This document shows, one piece after another, positions 33,471-44,895 of a stretch of DNA of 64,000 nt. This DNA comes from Wurfbainia villosa (lineage: Eukaryota; Streptophyta; Magnoliopsida; Zingiberales; Zingiberaceae): assembly GCA_025175895.1 (NCBI GenBank), contig CM045987.1, positions 106,815,040 to 106,879,039 on the forward strand, written 5' to 3'. The position numbers and the translations under genes are program-made. Position 1 is the stretch's first letter; every line of letters begins with the position of its first letter. Under the pieces are notes generated by a model, which did not search any database, was not told the DNA's origin, and saw only the letters and a program-made list of their open reading frames with translations.

Positions 33471-34912
33471 TGATGTGTGAGAATCATGCTTACTTTTAGA
33501 GTTTGGCGAGCATTCATTTCTTGCATTTTGCTAGCATAATTCAAAAATAATTTTCCTTTCTGCACTGATAAAAACAGAAAGCAATACGTAACTGAACGAA
33601 GCACAACTTTATAGAAACACATGAAAAATGAGCACTCAAGGATTGATTCAACATCTAACACAGTTAGATCATGCCACCGAGCATGGTCGTGCCCAAGGAG
33701 CACCTCGGTTGAAGGCCGAGCATGGCCAACTTGTCCAATGATCAACACAGCCTGGTCATGCCAAATGGCACCATCATGTTAGATCCATCATTGGTCCGTC
33801 GTTATCAAAAGTTCAAACACACCCAGGCTATGCCACTAGGCATGACCATGGTGCTTGTAATTCGGTGGTCATTTTTTCCACTTTCTCCAGTGAAAAAAGC
33901 TATAAAAAGGGCCCTAGAGCTAAGGAGAAAGGCATCTTGGTTCAAGAGAGCATCCAACAAGGGGGTGCAACAGGAAGCTGCCAAGGAGGAGTTACCAAGG
34001 AGAGGAGTCTTCTACGATGTCGACATACCTAGTTCTTATCCTTCTTTTTTTTTTGTCGAGCGATCTCTGAGCCTTAATGTATTTTTCTCTTCCCCTCTTT
34101 ATGAAGTAGTCCTTGGTAATCTTAGGATGAGGGAGTAGCTCTCTATCAATTTGTTTCAGATGGTTATAACTTTGTTGTTTATCAAATCGTATTTTCTAAT
34201 TTAATTATATTGCACAAATCAAATGACTTACGTATTTGCTGCTCACCTATCCATATGTTTTAGAGATCGAGGGATCACAAGATGAACCTCGATCTCGAAT
34301 CTATAGTATTGAACTTGAGGGTTAAAAGACAAGTAAAGGTTGAAGTTTAGACTTGATTTTCAAGCTTCTAGTGATAGGTTCCCTAAGCAACTAAGGTCAT
34401 CTATTCACAAAAGCCCTAAAAGTGATTTAAACCTTCTCAAGGGCTCCTTAGGTTATAACAAAATGAAAAGGATTTATTTCGATTTGATTCTGCAATTGAT
34501 CAATAGTAAGTCTAGACTTGATCTGCGGGGTTCTAGTGATAGATTCCCTAAGCAACCAAGGTCATCTACACATGAATACCATGAAAGTTGGGAGCAAATC
34601 GTCGGGTAGATACATTGACTTAACTTCAATAGAAGTTGTTGATTATTTTAGGATAAGCCTCCTTCAGTAATATACATCGGCACAAGAGAGAACCGCCTTA
34701 ACAATAGATATTGTAGTGAAATGAATCCCTAGGATTGTTCTTCTCGATCATACCCTACTCGTTTGATTTCCCTTTTTTTCCAAATACCAAAAATCAAATT
34801 TGACTCTTTCTAGATAACTCAATATTACAAATAACTGGTACTTGACCAGTCCCTGTGAGATCGATATTTTATTACTTGACTACAACCATGCACTTGTGAT
34901 TTTCGCCCATCA
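33471..34912 (+). mobile_element. Solo LTR N, gypsy-type
   Basis: 1442 bases from TGATGTGTGAG to CGCCCATCA, with TGATG...CATCA inverted ends. Flanks are TTATG (33466-33470) and GTATG (34913-34917), a 5-bp target duplication with one change. Fragment A is an inverted relative. Sequence X2 continues on both sides, supporting the boundaries. Confidence 0.8.
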
Positions 34913-34917
34913 GTATG

Positions 34918-35679
34918 CTCTCTACCAGATTCCTCCAACTCAACCCTACATGAAACTTGCTCAAACTTAGAATATGAAAGCCTGAATTTTTATTGAGTTG
35001 GACCTCAAAAGATTGGTACACTATGTAGGGTTTGATAATGGAACTTGGAAAGAAGGCAAGTGCTTGTGCTGACAATCACCTAGATTCCTATCCCGTGGAC
35101 TACACTACACAACTACCTGTTTGGATTGATAGAGAGGCTAATGCTAGAGTATGTTAGGTTAATGCTACTCAAGTTATGCCTAATCCAATGCACCAAGGGT
35201 CTTTCCTCATCATTCTCCTTGGGAAGTGAGGCCTCAAACCTTGTTCTTGTGGGTCACACCTTTGCCCATTCATCAAAATGGTCGACACTAAAAAAAAACA
35301 ATGACATTCATATCTTCAAAATGAAGAATTAGCATGTCAAACAACTCATGATATAATGAAAAAAGAAAGAAAACACACCACTATAGTGATACAAAAGTCC
35401 AACTCCACTGCAATCCACTTGGACAAATCCATAAGGGAAACTCAATGATTTAACCTACAAGTATAATTCATCCTTCATCTTTTTATAAGTCAACAAGGGT
35501 TAAAAGTTCATCTAGTGACATAGGGCAATACATAGAGAGTTATCTTATCCATCCCTTTCTAATAGTAAAGATAAGTTTGACTATCATCCGACTCTAGAAG
35601 ATATGTAACCACCCTCTCTCAATTAAAACACACCCAATAAGCCTTCTAGAAAACTTGCTATGTTGGCACTATCTCCACC
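34918..35679. other. Unassigned sequence left of copia G
   Basis: Continuation of X2 to about 34975, then non-coding sequence without recognisable blocks. It is the target of the copia G insertion at 35680. Confidence 0.4.
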
Positions 35680-36137
35680 TGTTGGTTTTATAGCATATGT
35701 TGCATGAATTTAAATGATACTGAAAAAATAAGTAAACTGTAAAAAGCTTAAAGTGAGTCGCTAGAAACTTCACGCTTCCTGGATCTATAAGATATGTAGG
35801 GATGATGATCTCTGCTCACCGTCTGAGGAACGATCATGATTTTCTGAAATCAAAAAGTCCCTTCTCTTCCACGAACCAAGTTCCACCCGTGCCTTGCCAT
35901 TCTCAGAAGTGTTCTCTCCGATAGCCTGCCGGCGACTCACACACAAGCTCTTCACTCTCCGGTAGTGCTTTTACACAAGCACAAAACTCTCTCTATCTCT
36001 CGAAACCTTCAACTCTTATCCTATCTCCCATATATAGGGATTTGGACGCATCGAAGGCATGGAGCAATTCACACACACCTTCGAGATCGTGTGCAGTTAC
36101 TACGCGATGCGTGCAATAACTGTCTACACGTGTGACA
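35680..36137 (-). repeat. 3' LTR of copia G
   Basis: 458 bases, plus strand TGTTGGTTTTATAGC to ACGTGTGACA, followed by TCTCCCACTCATC (36138-36150), the reverse complement of a purine tract. Short for a copia LTR and unrelated to C, E or K. Confidence 0.75.
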
Positions 36138-36345
36138 TCTCCCACTCATCCAAGATATGTCACATAAGCAAATAGTCACATAGACCGATAAGAGGTATTT
36201 AGCCACATAGATTAATAGAAGTATTTAGTCACATAGACTAAAATAGAGCTGTAGTCAATAATCCGAATAGACTAAAAGAAAAGAGATTAATAGTCACAAA
36301 GACCATCAAAACAACCAATTCATACATCAGAAAATGGTTCCGCGA

Positions 36346-37831
36346 TGATGCACACGAACACGACCTCAAATCTCGCGATGGATACCGTCGAGGACTCGAA
36401 GCGTACGCTTGCGCTCAACGCCCGCAAGTGCATGGATGTCGTCAAGTAATAAAAAAATTATCGATCCCACAGGGACTGAGATTCGATTACCGATTTATTC
36501 AGTGGATGTTATTGTTCGGAAGTCAATCTAAAGGTTGAGATTGTGAGGGTTGTCGGTGGACTAAACTCTAGTACGGTGTCACATGGAGGAAGAAAGGAGT
36601 TTGCTGCGAGATCTTTTAAAGGGATTCTAGGACTTTGGTTTCGCTTGTGAGTCACAAAATATGTTATCAACTGGGCATTGTCTAAACGTCTAACTATGGT
36701 CATGTGGAAGGGACATCATACACTCTTCTGATGAGCTACCATATCTATCGGGAGCTATCTCTGCCTTACAAGGATGGGACAAACGGTACGAGGATGCCGA
36801 ATCAATCCCTACGATGAACCGTTTCCAGTTCTATCATATCCTTCTATCCATGGTTACAGGAGATCAGGCTAACCCCTAGGTTCCTTGTATAAATCCCTTA
36901 AATCTTAGATACGAGGGTTCTCACCCCTCGTATCACCTAAGCACAATAGATAGAAATCCAAACACACATAGATATCGGTATAAACAAATCCCAATTGCAA
37001 ATTCAAACTCAATAACAGAATTCAATTTGAAGCAACATGTCATACACACACAAGCTACTCCCTAATCCTAGAATTGAGGAAACTACTCCATAGATAGGAG
37101 AGGAAAATCACAAGGCATGTTCATGTTCGAATCAATAGTACAAAAAGTGCAAGAACAGGAGTTTACAATGTCAATGTGGCCTTCTCTTTGGCGTTGAAGT
37201 GCAGAACTTGGATCTCTGGTGGCATTCTTCCTCCTCGTTGTGAATTCCCGAAGCTTTTTAAGGCTTCGGTGTGCTATCCCAGCCATCGTGCCTCCTCCCT
37301 AGAGTTTGGGAGCCCTAGGGCAGCTCCCTCGTGATCCCTCATCTCTTAGATAAGTTTCCTATATATAGAGGCGGCTCCGGCTTTCCATAAATGTTTGAAA
37401 AAACCTATTTCCTTGAATTCGCGGCGCCGCCACACGACCATGTGAATTTCACACGGCTTGGCCATGTGCAAGGCTGGAAAATAGATGAAATCTCGATTGG
37501 AAATTGAGCTGGAAAAAAGGCACGGTCGTGTGTTTTCACACGGTCTGGCCGTGTCTTTTCCTGGAGCCTCCGTTTTGATCTGTTTTGCTTCAGAAACATG
37601 CCCAAGTCTTGGGACATGGCCAATGCGTGTTCCCTAAGGTCCGTGCTCCACAAATTGCTCCATTTTACTCCAAAAATGCCGCGCTACACATAAATTAACA
37701 AAAGTAGATCTCCGAACTAGAAAATAGGAAATGCATGCAAAACAAAGTAAAATATGCATGAAATAAATATAAAATGAAATGAGATGTGAGCGAAAACTAC
37801 TCCTAAAACTCTATATATTTTGCTCACATCA
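36346..37831 (-). repeat. 3' LTR of element O
   Basis: Similar to the partner at 44896-46382 at roughly nine of ten positions by eye. Contains two palindromic boxes with GTGTG and CACAC arms (37433-37470 and 37521-37555). Confidence 0.9.
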
Positions 37832-37843
37832 ATTCCCCCAGAC
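37832..37843 (-). promoter_or_regulatory. Polypurine tract of element O
   Basis: The minus strand reads GTCTGGGGGAAT immediately before the LTR start TGATGTGAGC. Confidence 0.9.
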
Positions 37844-38937
37844 TTAAATCTTTGCTTGTCCTCAAGCAAACTTCAGTGCCATGAAATTTTAAAAAGGTAT
37901 TGTTCCATACTTAGCATGTTAACTAGATTTATCAAGTGGTATTTGCAATGAAAGAAAAATAGATATGTTCTAGAAATTCACTAAGTTAGCTCCTCGTGCT
38001 CGTGTTAAGCGAATCTTCTTTGGGGATACTCGTTCCATGGTAAGTTAAGTCGTCATCCTATAGCTTTCCTAAGGTCTCCGACTCTTAGGCACTTACCTAC
38101 TCAAAGCGAGGGTCATTCTCTAGATCTAGCACAAAATCTCAAAGGCGTGCTCGGTATTGAGAGAAATTGGTAGGTGTTTCTCCAGTAACCTAACTCGGTC
38201 TCAAAGGGACACCTAACCATTTTCACCCACGACAATTGTTTTTTTATCCCTCAATTTTTTTTCTTACTCTCTTTTTTTCCCTTTTTTTTCTCTTTTCTTA
38301 TTCCATTTTTTTTTCTTCTCTCTCTCTTGGGATTTTGATTTTTCCGAATGGGCTTCCACAATCCGAGAATCTCCAGTAACTAAAATGCTAAATATAGAGT
38401 CACCTATGAATTCCAAAGTACTAGACTACCAAGATGAATCATAACTAGGTACGTACTAGATTTTCCCTTTCAGAATGTTCGTCATGTGTAGGTGTAAAAA
38501 TAAAAGCTAACCAGTGTAAGTCTAGAACATTCATTAGAGCAACTAAAATAAAATACCACGAGATAAATGAAGTTACACTACTCATGGAAATAACTCATGA
38601 AGAAGACTTTTAAAAATACTACTGAAGCAACATATAGGTAGCAAAAACTAAGTGTTGAAAGAAACTAAACAACTAATGCATGAATAAATGAATGCCAACC
38701 AAAATGCAAACATTAGGAAAGAAACTACTGCTAGAAACAAAACAAAACTTGGGGTCCCCCCCAGACTTTTATGAGACCGTACCGCTAATATGGTGGCTGA
38801 GGTGGGATGTCCGGTAGTCTCGGCATGTCAGGCTCTTAGGAAAACCTGGTGCTCATCCGCTGATGCCACATGTATATGTGGTTGATCTGAGAGCTGGTGG
38901 ATGCAGCGACTGCTCTGTGCTCCTCCTCCAGACCCCA

Positions 38938-39321
38938 CTATGCCTGCTGGGCATGCATGTGATGTCGCATCTCCTGGTGGTAGATGGCCTCATCCTGGCG
39001 ACGGACAACCTCCTCCCGGAAGTAGATGCGGGCCTCGTCGTAGAACTCCTCAGCCCGCTGGAAGTGCTCTCGAAAGCTCGAAAACTCTACCTGCATGTAA
39101 GCGCTCTGCTCCTTCCATCGCTGCCTCTGCGTCTGTTGCTCGGTGTATATGTCGTCGAGGCAGGATCGGAACTCCAAAAAATCATAGGCAGATGTACCTG
39201 CATCTTGTTCAAAAGTAGAAAAAGGTGGTGGTGCAGGTGCAGGCTCATGTCTACGTGGACTAGGTGGGCTTCTATACATGTGTGGACTGGAGGGAGAGTG
39301 ATGTACAGGGGCGAAATGCAT
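38938..39321 (-). CDS. Unrecognised ORF in element O (127 aa)
   Basis: Starts MHFAPVHHSPSSP, with a proline- and histidine-rich first 35 residues, then a charged, probably helical part (CLDDIYTEQQTQRQRW, FYDEARIYFREEVVRR) ending HMHAQQA. No known domain recognised. It lies downstream of the gag-like frame of the non-autonomous element, about 400 bases after its stop, close to the 3' end. It may be a vestige of gag or of an extra 3' ORF as found in some gypsy lineages; whether it is expressed is unknown. Confidence 0.4.
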   Translation of the reverse strand: MHFAPVHHSPSSPHMYRSPPSPRRHEPAPAPPPFSTFEQDAGTSAYDFLEFRSCLDDIYTEQQTQRQRWKEQSAYMQVEFSSFREHFQRAEEFYDEARIYFREEVVRRQDEAIYHQEMRHHMHAQQA

Positions 39322-39722
39322 GGTGCGACGCCCCTTTATCCCTTAGTAAACACGGTCATGTGAAAACAGGAATGTAGGGGCGATCGTGTGAAAACACATG
39401 ACTGGGAAGTGTGAAAACACACAGCTAGGTCGTGTGCCCCCCATTTCTCTCTCATGGTGCACAACGGTCCGAATTCTCCTTACACGCTCAGTCGTATAGG
39501 TTCAAAATGATTTTTGTTTCTACCTAGCAAGTCCTTTCTAGTCCTAATTCAAATGCATCACGCTAAATGAATATAAATCAAAATTCAAAATAAACGAATG
39601 AAACAAACTAATAAGAAATAAACACAAAATCTAAACTTGGGTTGCCTCCCAAGAAGTGCTTTGTTTAAGGTCTTTTAGCTCGACCTTATTCCTACATTTC
39701 ATTTGAGGTGTTTGAATCTTAC

Positions 39723-40362
39723 TCATGGGGGAGCAAGATATTTGCTCACCTTATGCCTCCTCCCATGTGGTCCCTTATCACCATATCTCTTAAGTCTTGC
39801 TCGTGGAGGGGCAAGATATTTATTAACTGCCTTCCTTGGTTCGAGAGTGAACATGCTTATCTTTAAAGAATCATCAGGAGTTTGATCATGATATTCTGTT
39901 TCATCCATATGTTGTGAATAATGTAACTCACCACAAATATCCCCACCAAAAGATTCATCAGGCGATTCTATTATGTCAAATGAAATTTTATCATTACAAA
40001 TCACTAAATGGGCTTCGTTATTGGTAGCTAATGTTTCGGTGAGGGTTAAGGTAGGCTCTTCTAGACCCTTGAGGTTAGGAGGTGATTGGATTGAAGCAAT
40101 GTACTCCTCAATTAAAGTATCAATTATATAATCCTGAAGTTCTTCTTCCAGTGGTGATTGAATGGATTGTCCTTCTTCACTTCCTATGTCATCTACGTCC
40201 TCCTCATCCATTCGCTCAAAGTGAGTCTTTGCCATATTAGGTGTAATCCAATCATCAAAGCCACCTTCTAGTCATTTGATTACTTCTCTTGCTAGATCTC
40301 GTTCCATAATCTTCGCAAATTGTTGGCTATGCTCCTCGCATTCCCTAGTAAAATTATCTAGC
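39723..40362 (-). pseudogene. Gag-like frame of element O, downstream part
   Basis: 170 residues from 40235 start MAKTHFERMDEEDVDDIG, rich in acidic residues, with a repeated YLAPPRARLKRYG / KYLAPP motif at the end. The frame extends upstream to 40362 with NFTRECEEHSQQFAKIMER and one stop near 40270. Across nested LTR P, the same frame continues at 44318, so this is the second half of an interrupted gag-like gene. The function of this acidic tail is unknown; gag-like is inferred from the upstream zinc knuckle. Confidence 0.6.
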
Positions 40363-41219
40363 TGTAACGCCCGCAAAAATTCTAAACTATGCAAAGTAAT
40401 TATATAGGTTTTAAGGCCATAAAAGGTTTAAAATAAAAAAAAAATAAAAAATGGTTATAGGTAGGATTTGAACCCTGAACCTCCTAATAGGGAGGTAGCC
40501 TTGACACCACTAGACCCTAGGATAATTTATGGATAAGATATATAAAGAATGTACAAGACCATAGGATGATTCATGGATAAGATATATAAAGAATATACAA
40601 AGAATATAGATGGGAAGGATGAAGAGTGTTCATTCCCTAGGTATTAAAGAGGAGAATTAAGAGAAGAGAGGAAGTAAAACCCCACTTTCCTTCTTCATTC
40701 TCCTTCTTCCTCATCCTTGGCCGAATTCCCCATTTCCCTTCCTTCCTTTTTCATCCCAAGCTCTAGAAATTTTATAAGAAATTTTGTATGATTATAGGGA
40801 CTTTATGTGGGCTCTTTCAAAAATAAAAGAAAAGGAGCCAAAAAAAGGGATGCAAGGCCTAGGAATTGAACCCCAAACCTCTAGAGATAGCCAAGCCCTA
40901 TAGATGCACCCACTAACTAGAAGCTCAATAGGATTAAATCATTAGAGGAATAGAGGAAATTATGGTTAAGTGTAAGGGAGATCAAGGGACTCTTCAAATG
41001 AATAAATAGGATAAATGAGGGGGCATGAGTTATCAAAACTTCATTTCTCCTCCTCTTCTTCTTCCTCACCGAATTCTAGAGCTCCCTCTTCATCCTTTGG
41101 CCGAACCCCATCCAAGCAAGGAGAAGGCTAGGTTTTGGTTTTCCTTAGGTCATCTTCCCACTCAAAGCAAAGCGAAGGATGTAAGTATCCCTCACCTGCA
41201 TACGAGTAGCTTCGATTGA

Positions 41220-42560
41220 AGTTTTGTAAAACAAATCCATATGTTATATTCGGCCAAGCTATGTTTTTGGTGTATCAATGAAGTTCTATGTTATGTTTTG
41301 TAAGTATATGATGATGTTAAGAGGAAAAAGGGATTAGGTTAAAAGTTAACCCTAAAAGTCTCCATGTTATATTCGGCCAAGCTATGTTTTGGATGTATCA
41401 ATGAAGTTCTATGCTATGTTTTGTAAGTATATGATGATGTTAAGAGGTAAAAAGGGATTAGGTTAAAAGTTAACCCTAAAAGTCTCCATGATCCATTCGG
41501 CCAAGCTATGTTTTGGATGTTTCAATGAAGTTCTATGCTATGTTTTGTAAGTATATGATGATGTTAAGAGGTAAAAGGGATTAGGTTAAAAGTTAACCCT
41601 AAAAGTCTCCATGATCCATTCGGCGAAAGCCATGTTTTGGATGTTTCAATGAAGTTCTATGCTATATGATGATGTTAAGATGTAAAAGGGTTTAGGTTAG
41701 AAGTTAACCCTAGAAACCCCTATGGACCATTTGGCCATCATGTATTTTTGGTGATTAAATGAAGTTTAATTCATGTTTTATATGCATATGAAGTTGTTGT
41801 CATGTTAAATGAATTAGGTTAAAAGATAACCCTAGAAACTTCTATGAACCATTCGGCCAACATATGTTTTTGATGATTAAATGAAGTTGTTGTTATGTTA
41901 AATGAATTAGGTTAAAAGATAACCCTAGAAACCTCTATGAACCATTCGGCCAACATATGTTTTTGATGATTAAATGAAGTTTTAATTCAAGATTTATATG
42001 CATATGAAGTTGTTGGTATGTTAAATGAATTAGGTTAAAAGATAACCCTAGAAACCCCTATGGACCATTCGACCATCATGTATTTTTGGTGATTAAATGA
42101 AGTTTAATTCATGTTTTATATGCATATGAAGTTGTTGTCATGTTAAATGAATTAGGTTAAAAGATAACCCTAGAAACCTCTATGAACCATTCGGCCAACA
42201 TATGTTTTTGATGATTAAATGAAGTTTTAATTCAAGTTTTATATGCATATGAAGTTGTTGTTATGTTAAATGAATTAGGTTAAAAGATAACCCTAGAAAC
42301 CCATATGGACCATTCGGCCATCATGTATTTTTGGTGATTAAATGAAGTTTAATTCATGTTCTATATGCATATGAAGTTGTTGTTATGTTAAATTAATTAG
42401 GTTAAAAGATAACCCTAGAAACCCCTATGGACCATTCGGCCAACATATGTTTTGGTGATTAAATGAAGTTTTAATCCATGTTTTGTATGCATATGATGTT
42501 GGTAGTATGTTAATTGGATTAGGTCAAAAGACTAGCCCTAAAAACCTGCATGAACCATTC
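41220..42560 (+). repeat. About 120-bp tandem array in LTR P
   Basis: Around eleven diverged copies containing ATTCGGCCAACATATGTTTT, then GTTAAATGAATTAGGTTAAAA and GATAACCCTAGAAAC. Two subtypes alternate in the right half (CCATCATGTATTTTTGG versus CCAACATATGTTTTTG), suggesting higher-order duplication. Confidence 0.9.
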
Positions 42561-42728
42561 GGCCAACCATTGTCCTTTAACATGCTCTAGGTTAGTTTAA
42601 CATGTGTTTTATGTTTGGGTGAATTCATGTTGACTTGTGATATTAAATGATGCTAGATGAAGATAACATGCCTTAGGTTAGTGTTTACTTACTCTTGATG
42701 TTATGCCTTATGCCATGCCCTATGTGTA

Positions 42729-42960
42729 TGTGATATTTAAGATATGTTATGAAATGGAATACGATAAGATTATGAAATAAAAAAAAACGATATGTTCACG
42801 AAATGAATATGATATGATGATGAAATGAAGTATGATATGTTATTAAATGAAGTATGGTATGTTTATGAAATGAAAGATGATATGTTCATGAAGTGAAGTA
42901 TGATATGTTATGAAATGAAGTATGCTATGTTTGCAAAATGAAATAAGCTATGTTATAATA
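42729..42960 (+). repeat. About 29-bp tandem array in LTR P
   Basis: Seven to eight copies of GATATGTTxATGAAATGAAGTAT with variations. Confidence 0.85.
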
Positions 42961-42989
42961 AAAGCATATAAGTATTTTACCTTCTGCAT

Positions 42990-43260
42990 GGCTTGTACCA
43001 AGACCTTAACAAGGTCCAAGAAGGGATGGGCTCCTAAGATGCCCTAGGTCGATGGAATAAGACTCGGGCCTAGGATGGGCTTCTATGTATGATTGCCCCT
43101 AGGTCGATGGAATAAGACTCGGGCCTAGTACGGGATGGGCTCCAAGATGCCCTAGGTCGATGGAGTAAGACTCGGGCCTAGAATGGGCTTCTACTCTATG
43201 ACGATTGCCCTAGGTCGACGGACTAAGATCGGGCCTAGTAACCTAGTAGGTTCGAGACTT
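42990..43260 (+). repeat. About 60-bp tandem array in LTR P
   Basis: Four copies of a unit with GCCCTAGGTCGATGGA and ATAAGACTCGGGCCTAG, GC-richer than its surroundings. Confidence 0.88.
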
Positions 43261-43389
43261 GCAACCTCGGGTCTATTTAGGGATGCGCGCTATGATAATG
43301 AAGAAGTGGTACAATGTCGGGCCCAAATATATTGAGATTATGTTTACGTACCTATAATATATGTTTTCAAAAGCATCCTGCATATGTTA

Positions 43390-43745
43390 CATGATTAGAT
43401 TGTTATGTTCACATGCTATGTTGATATGTCATATATATGTTGCATGTTATGTTTGATATGTCATGTTTATGCCACTATGTTACATATGATGTATGTTATG
43501 TTTGATATGTCATATATATATGTTGTATGTTATGATGATTTGCTATGTTACATATGTTATATGTTATGTTTGATTAAGTCATATATTTACATGATATGCT
43601 GCTATGTTATAGATGATACCTGTTATGCTGCCATGTTATGGATGATACATGTTATGTTTACTTATGTTACTTATGTTACATGTTAAGTTGATTATGCCAT
43701 GTATGTTACATGTTATGTTGCTTATACGTTATGAATGTTACATGC
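43390..43745 (+). repeat. Degenerate TATG/CATG-rich repeats in LTR P
   Basis: Variations on GTTACATGTTATGTTGATATGTC. Open frames in this stretch are composed of repeated CYV/MLC residues and are artefacts of composition. Confidence 0.75.
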
Positions 43746-44263
43746 CATGATTAATGTCGATGTATGGTTTTTGTGAGTAGGACAGGATCTTACTAAGCCT
43801 ATGTGCTTATAGTTTATCTTTCCCTCGTACTGCAGATAAGGGTAAGGGATGGATAAACTAAAGGGAGCAGCAGGAGGGGCCAAATGTGTGTGGTAGTGGC
43901 ATGGTGGAGAAGATCCGTTAGGTCTATATATATATGTTTCCCTATGATGATGATGTTTATGGATGTCCTTATTTATGTCTCCCTATGATGATGATGTTTA
44001 AGAACTTGAACTAAGCACTAAGTATCTATATATGTTATGATGCATGCTCTATGTTAATAAGAAGAAGTAAGGAAGAAGTAAGAAGAAGTATCTATATATG
44101 TTATGATTCATGCTCTATGTTAAGAAGAAGAAGTATATATATATGTCAATGCATGTTTATGTTTTAAAAGAAAAAAAAAATAAGTCTAAACTCTTCCGCT
44201 GTAAGAAGTACAAAATATGTATAAAGTCTTCCGCTGTAAGTAATGTATGTATGTACGGTCGCG

Positions 44264-44685
44264 TCACGCGCCGCCCTTCCGAACTTCTGGGTCCGAAAAG
44301 GGCGGGCGTGACACTAGCGGGGCTTCTAAGTGGGGACTTGGTTCTGGATAAAATTTGCATGGTGACTCATAGCTCTCGTTCTCATTTTGGAAACAATATT
44401 GAGTCTCTGTCTGTGAATGCCGCCATTGGAATTCATCATTCGCCGCTTGTTGCTTTTGAATGAAATCTTCCATCATTTGCTCCAGTCGGGATTTAGGCGG
44501 ACAATATTAAGGGTTTAAGTAGCCATGGTCATAACTATATAAATAGGAATCATCTTGTGGCCACACGTTGTAATTGTAGGTCACATCTTCTTGTTCAAAT
44601 TGTGAAGGTTCGAATATATTCAGACAATTATTAATAGTATGTCATGTTTCACCACAATGCTCACAATAAATGTTACCAAAACTTA
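44264..44685 (-). pseudogene. Gag-like frame of element O, upstream part with CCHC knuckle
   Basis: The minus strand at about 44662-44621 encodes a CCHC knuckle spaced C-x2-C-x4-H-x4-C (CEHCGET, stop, HTINNC); the residue before H is a TGA, probably from TGG. Further on lies MMEDFIQKQQAANDEFQWRH (44476 on), resembling the MEDxxxxF block after the knuckle in Athila-type gag. The frame meets the CTAGC target site of LTR P at 44318 and resumes at 40362. Beyond 44313 the apparent ORF reads into P. Confidence 0.7.
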
Positions 44686-44872
44686 TAGCATTAAATTGAC
44701 CATAATCATGAGTAAAAGCATGCATCGTTATATGTAGGAAATTATAAATAAGGAAAGAGCAACTGAATAAACAAAACTGAAATAAAATAAAATAAAATAA
44801 AACAAGAAAAGTAAACCTAGCCTAGGTTCGATCCAATTATCCACTTCTCGATTTGATATCGAATCAATCAGT

Positions 44873-44889
44873 CCCCGGCAACGGCGCCA
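44873..44889 (-). promoter_or_regulatory. Primer binding site of element O (tRNA-Asp)
   Basis: Plus strand CCCCGGCAACGGCGCCA equals the 3' end of plant tRNA-Asp with CCA; the minus strand is therefore its complement, six bases inside the LTR start at 44896. Confidence 0.93.
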
Positions 44890-44895
44890 AAAACA

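Larger units (their letters stand above)
40363..44313 (+). mobile_element. Solo LTR P, Tekay/Del-like, 3.95 kb
   Basis: Begins TGTAACGCCCGC and ends GCGGGCGTGACA, giving near-perfect inverted ends, between perfect target duplications CTAGC (40358-40362 and 44314-44318). No interior or primer site. The length, the TGTAACGCCC start and the tandem arrays fit Tekay/Del chromovirus LTRs; orientation plus is inferred from that start. It interrupts the gag-like frame of O. Confidence 0.85.

Noticed and set aside
33722..34138. 138-residue plus-strand frame
   Set aside because: Lies inside solo LTR N, no recognisable domain, and the related fragment A does not preserve it.
38938..39321. Host gene encoding a proline/histidine-rich protein
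   Set aside because: It sits inside element O between purine tract and gag-like frame on the element's own strand; more likely element-derived.
41220..42560. Regularly spaced repeats reminiscent of a CRISPR array
   Set aside because: Repeats are about 120 bp, contiguous and diverged, in a plant LTR; no spacers or cas genes.
43405..43686. 93-residue frame with repeated CYV/MLC, resembling a cysteine-rich peptide
   Set aside because: Product of TATG/CATG repeats in LTR P.
44873..44889. tRNA-Asp gene fragment
   Set aside because: Only the 3' end plus CCA, placed exactly at an LTR boundary; it is a primer binding site read from the other strand.
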